Of a stretch of 64,000 bases of DNA, positions 56,301-64,000 are shown one piece after another (within the stretch, counting starts at the first letter, position 1; every line of letters begins with the position of its first letter). The translations under genes were made by a program, and so were the position numbers. Under the pieces are notes generated by a model that saw nothing but the letters and a program-made list of their open reading frames with translations, made no database searches and had not been told where the DNA came from. The DNA comes from Fidelibacterota bacterium (lineage in GTDB: Bacteria; Fidelibacterota; SORT01), in assembly GCA_022571215.1 (NCBI GenBank), contig JACZYG010000001.1:248001-312000 (forward strand). Direction: 5' to 3'.

Positions 56301-59300
56301 TCATCTTCCGAATAGGCTGCTTCTGCCGCCACGCTCTTCAATTTTAAGATCTTTAAGATTAAAGGATTTTACATTAATAAGTAAATAATATCCCGCACCC
56401 GGTCCGGAAGGAGTCCAGTTTAGGGAGAACTGCCAACAGTGTAAATCACGTCTAATGTTCACACTATGGTTTGTAATAGTTTTTTTGATAAGGTCGAGAT
56501 TATAATTATATCCTACAGCCCAATCTCTGGTTGGATTAAATTTGACGTCACCGCGAAACCAGAATGATTTTGTCGGATTGTCAGGGTCGGTTTTATTGAG
56601 CGAGTAGCTAAGGGATACTTTCGAAGACCACTCATTTCCTGATAAAGCTGATAAATCCAGGTAGTCGAACCGGTTATCAATATCATCAGCGGAATACTCA
56701 TCAGTTGCATCTCCGAACTGGTTATCCACGGCTGTTGCAGCGCTCCCACGCAAAGTAAAACTTGTGCGGATGGAAAAATTAGTGAGGCGGGGTTTGCCGA
56801 TGAAAACTTCTGAAATAGAGCCGTCGAGCCATTTATAAAAATTATACCTTGAGGAAATGTCAAATTTTGCGCCGGGAATAAATTGAGTCCGTATGCTGGC
56901 GGATAGGGGGCTCACCGGTCTGACTATGGCGTTATAATCATAACTCCCATTGAAGTTTAGTGATAACAATTCAAGTTTGGATTCATTTTCTTCACCCTCA
57001 TTGAGTTTTGCCTGAAATATATTTCTAACGGAATAATTCAAAATTTTCGTTGATCGTGACGGTGTCGCTCCAATGGCTGAGCCTGTAAAATAGTCTACCT
57101 TCAAAGCATTCCCGGAAGGATCCAAACCGTTAGCAAAATACCCATAAGTGTCGCTACTGAAATCCGGAGTAAATCTAAAACCAATAGAGGGGGTCATAAC
57201 GTGCCTGATTGATGATAGCTGTCCTATATGGGGAGAGAAGTTGCCGTATAGTTTTGTAGACATAGTAATTCCGGTAGAGAAAGTTCGTCTCGTTTTGAAA
57301 GATTTTCTTTTGGTTGTTAAGACAGCTCCTTTGCTATCGTACAAAAACCTACCGTTCCCGTCAAGTTGTGGCTCATTCCATTCGTCTATCCACTTTTCGT
57401 TATAGTCAATATTGGGAGAAATAGAGAAATATTTTAAAACTTTTTGCGGACTGTTCAAGGTAATAGAATGAGTCAGAAGTTGGTTTATATTTTCATTTTC
57501 CGTAATAATGGTATCAATAATTGTTGTAACTATATTTCCGGTATCAATGATCGTCGTGTCGAAAGAAGTTGAGTGCGTAACGATCCTCTTCCGTTCGCCT
57601 CTGTTTGAATATGAGTAGTATAACGAATTATACCACCTTTGTTCATCTGATTTTTTCGATCCGAAAAGCTGCTTCCTTCCGACCCGGAAATTATAACTCG
57701 GAAATACTTCCGTAACGTCATTTGTCTGAAGATTTTCTGTTCGAGAAAGGTTGAGCGACAGAGCATTACCGGAACCTTCCCATTTTTTATCTATAGTAAG
57801 GTTGGATATAAGCTGCTGGTCAAGACGACTGTTTCTGTTTGATGAAAGATCGTTGTAAAACCGTTCATCGGATACAAGCCTGACCCTACCGTTTAAATTC
57901 ATTGTCGGGCTGATAGTTTGACGATGATTCCAATTTAGGTCCCATCTTCTGCTATTATTATTGTCAAATGAACGGGGTGTGAGAGAGCCGGAGAGACTGC
58001 CGTTTAACACATATCTTTTACTGTATTTAGAGCTTCCACGAAATAACAGACCTCTCTTGTCTAAAAAATCGATTATTAAAGTGGCATCATGGTATTGGCT
58101 ACCTGCCCAATACAACCCCCCTCCCCTCAAATATCTGCCGTCCCTTGACGTTTCACCATAAGATGGAAGCAATAATCCCGAATGTCTTCCGGCTTTATTG
58201 GGAAAAATTCCGAATGGAAGGGCAAAGAGCGGAACGTCACTTATATATAATACAATTGGTCGAGCAATTACCTTGTTATTTAACATTATTTTCATCTGTT
58301 TGCTCTTAAAGAAAAAATGCGGGTGATCAAGATCGCAAGTGGTATAGTAACCCTCTGAAACGGCCATTACATCCGGACCAAGCTTCAAAATTGTCTCGCC
58401 GGTATAGTACCCGTCTTCAAATTTTGTGATACCGCTTTTTATTTTCCCTCGTTTGGTTATTAGATTATACTCCATTTCGGTTCCGGTGACTGGATTACTG
58501 CCTTTTTGAATTAGCTCCGGCAGACCTATGGTTATTAGTGAATCGCCTGTTGCCTCTCTAATAGAATCCGGAGCCAAAATAAAAGAACTTTTTGCGATTA
58601 ATATTGAAGTTGTCCAGTTTACATTAACTTCGTGAGCGTTCAGGGTCATGTCTTGATACTTCAATGTTGATTTATTTCTAAGCCTTGTGGTTTTACCTGG
58701 AATATCATAAATGATCGTACCGGAACTATAGTTGATAGTCGTATCGGTACCCTGGGCATATTTATCAGGTTGAAATTCACCGATAGCTCCTCCCATTACG
58801 AGAATTGTCCTGATCTCACTATCAAGAAAGCTGATAACAATGGTATCACCTGAAACCTTATTCAACCCCTGTAGTATGCTGTCCTCTGTCATGAAGTAAT
58901 CGCTTGATGCCATCCCTCCCGCTACGATCCTTTTAATTTGATTGTCCTTTATATACATTCGTAAGGTGTTGCCGTTAAGTCTATTTATAACCGTCTTCTT
59001 TTTGGAAACAAGAGTACCAGAATTTGTTTCGGCATCGGAGGGCCGCTTAATGTATACAGTTTGTCGCGATTCAGTCTTTGCGTTGCTTGGGACATAAATT
59101 TGAGTAACTTTTTGATTTTCCAAAAATATGATGATTTTGTCTCCGGTCAGCTTTTCTTCTCCCTGCTCGACGAACGGATCTTGAAGAAGGGTGATAATTC
59201 CCGTCGCCGGGTTATATTCGGATTTTTGGCTTTCGGCATGCAGATTAAGGAGATCAATTTTAACAGAATCACGCGCATAATAGGTCGAGGAAAGGGTATT

Positions 59301-59987
59301 CCCGGAAATAATTTTAGATCGGATAAACAATGTATCGCCCGTCGCGCTATCCACCTTCGTTAGCTGCGGCTCCGAAAAGGCAATAACAGAATCTATCCCG
59401 ATAAAAAAGTCCACGATATTCGCGCGAAGTTCGGTTTTTCCCCGAATATCCGTAAGTATAGAATTGCCCTTTGCTCTGGCGGAATTATTTGACTCATCAT
59501 ATCGGATTTCATCAGCGTGTATCTTATAATCCTTAAAAATTAATCTTGCATTTATTTTTCCGATGGAAATCTTATCTTTGGGATAAAAGTAAACAGTATC
59601 AGCGTACATTTTGTTTTCTAAATTAGTCAAAACCACATTCCCGTAAGCTATTACGAGGTCGTCCTCCGTTCGATAAATAACTTCGGAAGATGTCAATTTT
59701 CTATTGGGGTCAGTGATAACAACGTTACCTTTAAATTTTGCCCAGTTAAGATTCGGAAGAAATTCAACCTCGTCGCTTCGCATATCCATATCGCCACGAC
59801 GAAATAGGACATCCCCCGAAGCTTTTCTGTACTGCTTGCCTCCCTTAATTCTTATAGTTTTCAATTCATCGGCATGAATCAACTCTAACACGCCGAGGTT
59901 CCTATTTTGAGCTTGTAGGGGTTTAAAGATGATCATAACCGCAACAAAAGAAAGAGCCGCTAATTTCACATTAATCGTCAGGATCAT
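56301..59987 (-). CDS. lptD: LptD-like LPS assembly outer-membrane protein
   Basis: The 1228-residue product has a signal peptide (KLAALSFVAVMIIFKPLQAQ). Residues ~35-500 are a long series of OstA/LptA-type jelly-roll strands (FRRGDMDMRSDEVEFLPNLNW, VIYRTEDDLVIAYGNVVLTN). The LptD barrel follows, starting near DVPLFALPFGIFPNK and GLLLPSYGETSRDGRYL and containing GGGLYWAGS. The barrel ends with an aromatic-rich stretch after LHCWQFSLNWTPSGPG. It is longer than E. coli LptD (784) because of the extended LptA-like region, as in Bacteroidota/FCB-type LptD (PF19838 type). It places lipopolysaccharide on the cell surface. The start overlaps the rarA stop by 17 bases. Confidence 0.85.
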   Translation of the reverse strand: MILTINVKLAALSFVAVMIIFKPLQAQNRNLGVLELIHADELKTIRIKGGKQYRKASGDVLFRRGDMDMRSDEVEFLPNLNWAKFKGNVVITDPNRKLTSSEVIYRTEDDLVIAYGNVVLTNLENKMYADTVYFYPKDKISIGKINARLIFKDYKIHADEIRYDESNNSARAKGNSILTDIRGKTELRANIVDFFIGIDSVIAFSEPQLTKVDSATGDTLFIRSKIISGNTLSSTYYARDSVKIDLLNLHAESQKSEYNPATGIITLLQDPFVEQGEEKLTGDKIIIFLENQKVTQIYVPSNAKTESRQTVYIKRPSDAETNSGTLVSKKKTVINRLNGNTLRMYIKDNQIKRIVAGGMASSDYFMTEDSILQGLNKVSGDTIVISFLDSEIRTILVMGGAIGEFQPDKYAQGTDTTINYSSGTIIYDIPGKTTRLRNKSTLKYQDMTLNAHEVNVNWTTSILIAKSSFILAPDSIREATGDSLITIGLPELIQKGSNPVTGTEMEYNLITKRGKIKSGITKFEDGYYTGETILKLGPDVMAVSEGYYTTCDLDHPHFFFKSKQMKIMLNNKVIARPIVLYISDVPLFALPFGIFPNKAGRHSGLLLPSYGETSRDGRYLRGGGLYWAGSQYHDATLIIDFLDKRGLLFRGSSKYSKRYVLNGSLSGSLTPRSFDNNNSRRWDLNWNHRQTISPTMNLNGRVRLVSDERFYNDLSSNRNSRLDQQLISNLTIDKKWEGSGNALSLNLSRTENLQTNDVTEVFPSYNFRVGRKQLFGSKKSDEQRWYNSLYYSYSNRGERKRIVTHSTSFDTTIIDTGNIVTTIIDTIITENENINQLLTHSITLNSPQKVLKYFSISPNIDYNEKWIDEWNEPQLDGNGRFLYDSKGAVLTTKRKSFKTRRTFSTGITMSTKLYGNFSPHIGQLSSIRHVMTPSIGFRFTPDFSSDTYGYFANGLDPSGNALKVDYFTGSAIGATPSRSTKILNYSVRNIFQAKLNEGEENESKLELLSLNFNGSYDYNAIVRPVSPLSASIRTQFIPGAKFDISSRYNFYKWLDGSISEVFIGKPRLTNFSIRTSFTLRGSAATAVDNQFGDATDEYSADDIDNRFDYLDLSALSGNEWSSKVSLSYSLNKTDPDNPTKSFWFRGDVKFNPTRDWAVGYNYNLDLIKKTITNHSVNIRRDLHCWQFSLNWTPSGPGAGYYLLINVKSFNLKDLKIEERGGRSSLFGR

Positions 59988-61311
59988 TCTCCTTTCGTTT
60001 TTTCCATAGGCCGGAAAGTCGTTCGAAAAACTTCTTTTCCTTACCTTCTTTTGTCGGCTTGTAAAACAGGGTTTTGCTCAACTCAGGCGGGAGATAGTCC
60101 TGGTCTGAAAAGTGTCCCGGGTAATTATGAGGATAAAGATAACCAGCCGAATATCCTTCATCTTCCATAAGCTTGGTCGGGGCGTTTCTTAAATGGAGGG
60201 GCACGGCGTACGAGCCTCCCTTCTTGACCACCTTAATAGCCTTATCTATAGCAAGATATGCGGCGTTGCTCTTGTGGGTGCTTGCAAGATAAGTTGCTGC
60301 TTGAGAAAGCACAATACGCGCCTCAGGCATCCCGATTTTATCGATTGCGGAGAAGGCGCTATCGGTTAAGACAAGAGCAAAAGGATCAGCGTTCCCAATA
60401 TCTTCAGATGCAAGAATGATCATTCTGCGCGCTATGAATTTCGGGTCTTCGCCGCTTTCAAGCATCCTTGCCAGCCAATAAACGGCAGCATCCGGGTCAG
60501 AACCGCGGATGCTTTTAATAAACGCGGAAATAATATCATAGTGTGCATCGCCTTTCTTATCGTAAACATGGTGGTTCGACAAAAGCGCCTGGCTGACTAT
60601 ATCGTTTGTTATAATTGAATTTCGACCAACGAGTCGGCTTGAAATTTCTAACGTATTCAGTAATCTTCGAGCATCCCCACCACTTGACATGATTAATCTT
60701 TCTTCAGCGTCAGGTTCGATTTTGAGCTTTAACGGTTTCATATATTCATCGTTGCTAATTGCGTTTGACAGAATTGACTTAATATCATTCTCTGTTAGCG
60801 GTTCAAGCTTGATAACCTTGGTACGGGACAGCAATGGAGAAATAACTTCAAAAGATGGATTTTCAGTCGTCGCGCCAATGAGTGTCAATACTCCTTGTTC
60901 AACGCTTCCCAACAGAGCATCCTGCTGCGCTTTGTTAAAACGATGAATTTCGTCTATAAATAACAGGGTGGAATTTCCGTTATTTTTATTCGATTCAGCC
61001 ACTTTGATAATTTCTCTTAATTGTTTAACTCCGGAGTCAACAGCGGATATTTGATAATATTTTGCATCGGCAGAGCGAGCAATAATTTTTGCCAAAGTAG
61101 TTTTCCCGGATCCGGGAGGTCCCCAAAAGATGAGGCTGATAATTTCATTCCTGTCGATTAATTGACGGAGTAATTTCCCTTTTGCCAGATACTTCTGGTG
61201 ACCGTAAAAATCTCCTATTTTTACAGGGCGCAAGCGTTCAGCAAGAGGAGGTCTCCATTGCACGCTCTTCTGGTTTTTTTCTTTAAAGAGGTCCATAGTA
61301 GTTGTAGCCAA
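59971..61311 (-). CDS. rarA: Replication-associated recombination protein RarA
   Basis: The 446-residue product is a RarA/MgsA AAA+ ATPase acting at stalled replication forks and related to clamp loaders. PPLAERLRPVKIGDFYGHQK is the family N-terminus. Walker A is WGPPGSGKTT (63-72), Walker B LLFIDEIHRFNKAQQDALL (about 116-134), sensor 1 LIGATTENPSFE and sensor 2 SGGDARRLLNTLE. The C-terminal part has SIRGSDPDAAVYWLARMLESG and NAPTKLMEDEGY, both typical. An extra C-terminal tail is rich in Lys and acidic residues. It is transcribed with lptD and follows the tRNA gene. Confidence 0.95.
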   Translation of the reverse strand: MATTTMDLFKEKNQKSVQWRPPLAERLRPVKIGDFYGHQKYLAKGKLLRQLIDRNEIISLIFWGPPGSGKTTLAKIIARSADAKYYQISAVDSGVKQLREIIKVAESNKNNGNSTLLFIDEIHRFNKAQQDALLGSVEQGVLTLIGATTENPSFEVISPLLSRTKVIKLEPLTENDIKSILSNAISNDEYMKPLKLKIEPDAEERLIMSSGGDARRLLNTLEISSRLVGRNSIITNDIVSQALLSNHHVYDKKGDAHYDIISAFIKSIRGSDPDAAVYWLARMLESGEDPKFIARRMIILASEDIGNADPFALVLTDSAFSAIDKIGMPEARIVLSQAATYLASTHKSNAAYLAIDKAIKVVKKGGSYAVPLHLRNAPTKLMEDEGYSAGYLYPHNYPGHFSDQDYLPPELSKTLFYKPTKEGKEKKFFERLSGLWKKRKENDPDD

Positions 61312-61405
61312 TAATATTACGATAAATTACTCTAATTGGTTTCAATTAGCAACCTGTGAGGAGAGTTAAAAAACTATAGTTGTGTAATAGATAGATTTAA
61401 TTATG

Positions 61406-61478
61406 AGCCACCCATCGGAGTCGAACCGACGACCTGCCGCTTACGAGGCGGCTGCTCTACCAACTGAGCTAGGGTGGC
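61406..61478 (-). tRNA. tRNA-Thr (anticodon CGT)
   Basis: The minus strand gives a 73-base cloverleaf. The acceptor stem GCCACCC pairs with GGGTGGC, the D arm is GCTC-AGTTGGTA-GAGC, and the anticodon stem GCCGC/GCGGC encloses loop CTCGTAA, so the anticodon is CGT reading ACG (Thr). The T arm is GTCGG-TTCGACT-CCGAT. The discriminator base is T and CCA is not encoded. A consensus promoter lies just upstream. Confidence 0.93.
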
Positions 61479-61493
61479 TTGCATCAATACGAA

Positions 61494-61522
61494 ATTTAAT
61501 TGGTAATAGATTAGATAGTCAA
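61494..61522 (-). promoter_or_regulatory. Promoter of tRNA-Thr
   Basis: On the minus strand, TTGACT (61522-61517) and TTAAAT (61499-61494) are 17 bases apart, about 16 bases before the mature tRNA 5' end. Nothing else recognisable lies in the gap to 61766. Confidence 0.5.
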
Positions 61523-61766
61523 GCCGTGAGAAGCCTCAACTATAGTATATTGACTGACAAAAAATAGAATTAGTGGAAGATTTCAATATAGTTGGTAATT
61601 TACTTGTAATATCGTTAATTATCATATATACTGTATAAAATAGCAATATATTTTTAATTTATAGATTATAATTTGGTTAGCACAATATACTTCGCCTGAA
61701 AGGGTAGTAATAATACAATAATCAGCGGAACAAAAACAAAAGTTATTAGTAAAATATGGACAAAGT

Positions 61767-62153
61767 ATGCTATTTATATTGAAAGATACAGAGGGTAGTA
61801 GTTTTAATATTCTTGTAGTGGACGATGAGCCATCTTACAGGAAAGCCATGAAGAGATTACTCAGCAGGGATGGACACAGCGTTACTCTTGCGGAAGACGG
61901 CATTGATGGGTTGCGAATCTTAGAGAACAAAGAATTTGATATGGTTCTGACTGATATTAATATGCCTAATATGAATGGTTGGGAATTTCTTGCTAAAATC
62001 GATACTCTTTATCCTGACCTTCCTGCGGCCGTAATAACAGGCCTTTCCAGCCAAGAAAATATAGCTCCCGTAGACACTTCAATGGCAAAAAGAATCTTAA
62101 AAAAACCGATTTCGATCCATGATATTCGAAAATTGATAGATGAAATACTTTAG
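61767..62153 (+). CDS. Receiver-domain-only response regulator
   Basis: The 128-residue product is a single CheY-like receiver. NILVVDDEPSYRKAMKRLL has the acidic pair, VLTDINMPNMNG has the phosphoacceptor Asp, AAVITGLSS the Thr switch and RILKKPIS the conserved Lys-Pro. No output domain is present, so it would act through protein contacts or a phosphorelay. No histidine kinase gene is in the window. About 20 N-terminal residues precede the domain. It stands alone before the sugar gene cluster and could control it or an unlinked system. Confidence 0.92.
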   Translation: MLFILKDTEGSSFNILVVDDEPSYRKAMKRLLSRDGHSVTLAEDGIDGLRILENKEFDMVLTDINMPNMNGWEFLAKIDTLYPDLPAAVITGLSSQENIAPVDTSMAKRILKKPISIHDIRKLIDEIL

Positions 62154-62249
62154 CTGACCTATTTTTTAAATTAAAATATACTTCTCAGTTTTATTAAATA
62201 TGTTATATTATCCGTGATATAATTGGTCTCCAAGTAAGTTATTGTTAAA

Positions 62250-63854
62250 ATGCAGAATAAATCGTTTATGAATAAAAAAATATGCGTCATCGGTGCAGGT
62301 CATTGGGGGAAAAATCATATAAATACGCTCAGTGAATTAGGTTATTTACGAGGAGTGGTTGATTCAAACAGGGAAGAGCTGGACACAATTCGCTCTCGTC
62401 ACAAAGATGTGAATACACATGAAAGTCTGGATGACGCTCTTGATAATGATTACGATGGATTTACGGTAGCCACGCCATCGGAAACACATTATGAGATTGC
62501 AAAAACTATCATCAAAAAAGGAAAGCATCTCCTGGTGGAAAAACCACTTTCCCTTAAAGTGTCAGAAGCTAAAGAATTGGTTAGACTTGCCAAAGATGCA
62601 AAAGTGAACTTAATGGTCGGCCACCTTTTGCTTTTCCATCCTGCGATTCTGAAGATCAAAGAAGTTTTGAATTCCGGAAAGATAGGGAAACTACAATACA
62701 TATATAGCAATAGGTTGAATTTGGGAACCGTTCGAACGGAGGAAAATATTTTATGGAGCTTCGCGCCGCATGATATTTCCGTATTCGGTTACCTGACGAA
62801 CAATCAGCCGGACGAAGTAATATCAAGGGGAGGAGCATACACTCAATCACATCTTCACGACACAACTATGACCATATTGAAATATCCGGAGAATGTTGTA
62901 GGACACATCTTTGTCAGCTGGTTACATCCGTTTAAAGAGCATCGTTTAGTTCTTATAGGCTCAAAGGGAATGCTATCTTACACTGATTCAGACGCAGACA
63001 AGGATATTAAATATTATGAAAAGGGAATAGACTTTGTCGGGGGGGTGCCGATAAAAAGAGACGGACCAACAACGTCTATCAAGTATGATGCAGGAATGCC
63101 GCTGTTAAACGAATTAAAATATTTCGCCGACCACCTGGACGGTACGCCCGTAGAAAGATCGGATGGAAAGAATGCTATTGAAGTTTTAGAAGTTCTTGAG
63201 AGAGCGCAGGTCAGTCTCAGCGAAGTTGATCAATCGAATAACGATTCAAGAACAAACGACCTGAATGAAAAGGCATTTGTGCATCCATCGAGCTACGTGG
63301 ATGAGGGATGCGTATTAGGTGATGGAACTAAAATATGGCATTTCTCTCATATTCAATCGAATTCATTTATTGGTGAAAATTGTTCGATCGGGCAGAACGT
63401 TAATATCGGCAGTAACGTCAGGATTGGAAATGGAGTTAAAATACAAAATAATGTATCGGTATATGAAGGCGTGGAATTAGAGGATTTTGTTTTTTGCGGT
63501 CCCTCAATGGTATTCACCAATATCAGAGACCCAAGGTCAAAATATCCTCAGAGGGGAGCCGATAATTATAAAAAAACCCTTGTTCGAGAGGGTGCTTCAC
63601 TCGGAGCTAATTCAACAATTATCTGTGGAAACACTGTCGGCAAGCACTCCTTTGTCGGAGCGGGAGCCGTGGTGACCAAAGACGTACCGGATTATGCCTT
63701 GATGGCCGGTGTGCCGGCGGCGCAGATGGGGTGGGTATGTGAATGTGGCAAAAGGCTCGATGAAAACGGTGTCAATCTAATATGCTCGAAGTGCGACAGA
63801 AAATATGTATATGTCAATGACGATAAATCCCGCATAAAAGAATTCACAAATTAA
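62250..63854 (+). CDS. WbpB-WbpD fusion: nucleotide-sugar dehydrogenase and N-acetyltransferase
   Basis: The 534-residue product joins two enzymes that are usually separate. Residues ~7-320 are a Gfo/Idh/MocA oxidoreductase (CVIGAGHWGKNHINTLSELG for NAD, LLVEKPLSLKVSEA with the EKP motif). Residues ~345-500 are a left-handed beta-helix acetyltransferase of the WbpD/WlbB type (IWHFSHIQSNSFIGENCSIG, GPSMVFTNIRDPRS). A small zinc ribbon closes it (CECGKRL...CSKCDRKY). WbpB oxidises the 3-position of UDP-GlcNAcA, and after an aminotransferase WbpD acetylates the 3-amino group. Products lead to UDP-2,3-diacetamido uronic acids for O-antigen or other glycans. ATG 62250 is used, with 62268 an alternative. 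Confidence 0.9.
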   Translation: MQNKSFMNKKICVIGAGHWGKNHINTLSELGYLRGVVDSNREELDTIRSRHKDVNTHESLDDALDNDYDGFTVATPSETHYEIAKTIIKKGKHLLVEKPLSLKVSEAKELVRLAKDAKVNLMVGHLLLFHPAILKIKEVLNSGKIGKLQYIYSNRLNLGTVRTEENILWSFAPHDISVFGYLTNNQPDEVISRGGAYTQSHLHDTTMTILKYPENVVGHIFVSWLHPFKEHRLVLIGSKGMLSYTDSDADKDIKYYEKGIDFVGGVPIKRDGPTTSIKYDAGMPLLNELKYFADHLDGTPVERSDGKNAIEVLEVLERAQVSLSEVDQSNNDSRTNDLNEKAFVHPSSYVDEGCVLGDGTKIWHFSHIQSNSFIGENCSIGQNVNIGSNVRIGNGVKIQNNVSVYEGVELEDFVFCGPSMVFTNIRDPRSKYPQRGADNYKKTLVREGASLGANSTIICGNTVGKHSFVGAGAVVTKDVPDYALMAGVPAAQMGWVCECGKRLDENGVNLICSKCDRKYVYVNDDKSRIKEFTN

Positions 63855-63885
63855 ACAATTCATAACTTCAAAGGCTCAATTCACA

Positions 63886-64000
63886 TTGTCTAAAATTTGT
63901 ACTATTATAGGAGCTCGTCCGCAATTTATCAAGGCAGGTCCGTTATCCGTGGCGCTTCGGGAGAAGTTTGTAGAAATTATGATCCATACAGGTCAGCACT
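63886..64000 (+). CDS. UDP-N-acetylglucosamine 2-epimerase (WecB/WbpI type), N-terminal part
   Basis: From TTG 63886 the frame reads LSKICTIIGARPQFIKAGPL then SVALREKFVEIMIHTGQH and runs off the window. IIGARPQFIKxxPL and HTGQH are the signature of the 2-epimerase family. Next to the WbpB-WbpD fusion, WbpI is the likelier role, converting the UDP-2,3-diacetamido-glucuronic acid to the manno form. The gap to the previous gene is 31 bases, so an operon is likely. Confidence 0.88.
   Translation, partial: MSKICTIIGARPQFIKAGPLSVALREKFVEIMIHTGQH

Noticed and set aside
61479-61766. AT-rich gap after the tRNA searched for integrase or attachment sites
   Set aside because: No integrase, no duplicate of the tRNA 3' end and no inverted repeats seen; only the tRNA promoter is recognisable.

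Overview
The window looks like a chromosomal segment of a Gram-negative (diderm), moderately AT-rich bacterium. It encodes an LptD-type outer-membrane assembly protein, a FadL-type barrel, SurA-like periplasmic chaperones, many lipoproteins and MotB/YbgF-type envelope proteins. Gene content and the intergenic SLREAKRRSN-encoding repeat resemble FCB-superphylum lineages (Marinimicrobia-, Ignavibacteria- or Caldithrix-like). That placement is inference; no marker was searched. Start codons are often TTG (dnaA, rnpA, metF, a VOC gene, the final epimerase gene).

Layout. 1-2.1 kb (minus): 5' part of a PHP phosphoesterase gene, cysC and an alkaline-phosphatase-superfamily gene. 2.1-2.6 kb: short palindromic and dispersed repeats. 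2.6-5.9 kb (plus): a Met-rich membrane protein, tag, a TfoX-like gene, a pterin dehydratase, a VOC protein and a cyclic-nucleotide-binding protein, followed by the frameshifted tail of a dehydrogenase gene on the other strand. 6.3-14.2 kb (plus): the most interesting locus, an eight-gene operon with a good promoter and a strong terminator. It encodes three lipoproteins (two YbgF-like), an outer-membrane barrel/TPR protein, MotA, MotB, a shortened FliF and FliG. No rod, hook, filament, FliM/FliN or export gene is in the window. The FliF keeps only its RBM3/collar part, one membrane helix and the FliG-binding tail. The FliG keeps torque residues but lacks the EHPQ motif used for FliM. I read this as a flagellum-independent rotary or force-generating machine. 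14.2-23.8 kb: secreted esterase, FadL, MOT1-type transporter, S8 and M2 peptidases, metF and a tail-anchored coiled-coil protein.

23.9-44.3 kb (minus): gyrA, gyrB, DUF721/dciA, recF, dnaN, three consecutive parvulin-type isomerase genes, mfd, mnmG, two perfect parS sites, mnmE, yidC, yidD, rnpA and rpmH (too short for the ORF track). 44.3-47.9 kb (plus): dnaA, then lexA-dinB behind a sigma70-like promoter overlapped by a direct repeat. This is the origin region. The rpmH-dnaA gap is the best oriC candidate. The gap upstream of dnaN holds one perfect DnaA box and is a second candidate.

47.9-61.5 kb (minus): a small membrane protein, a radical SAM/SPASM protein, two tandem GT2 glycosyltransferases, mgtE with a cystathionine beta-synthase gene, a CPBP protease, a SpoU-type rRNA methyltransferase, lptD, rarA and tRNA-Thr(CGT). 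61.7-64 kb (plus): a receiver-only response regulator, a WbpB-WbpD fusion and the start of a UDP-GlcNAc 2-epimerase gene, which opens a polysaccharide nucleotide-sugar locus.
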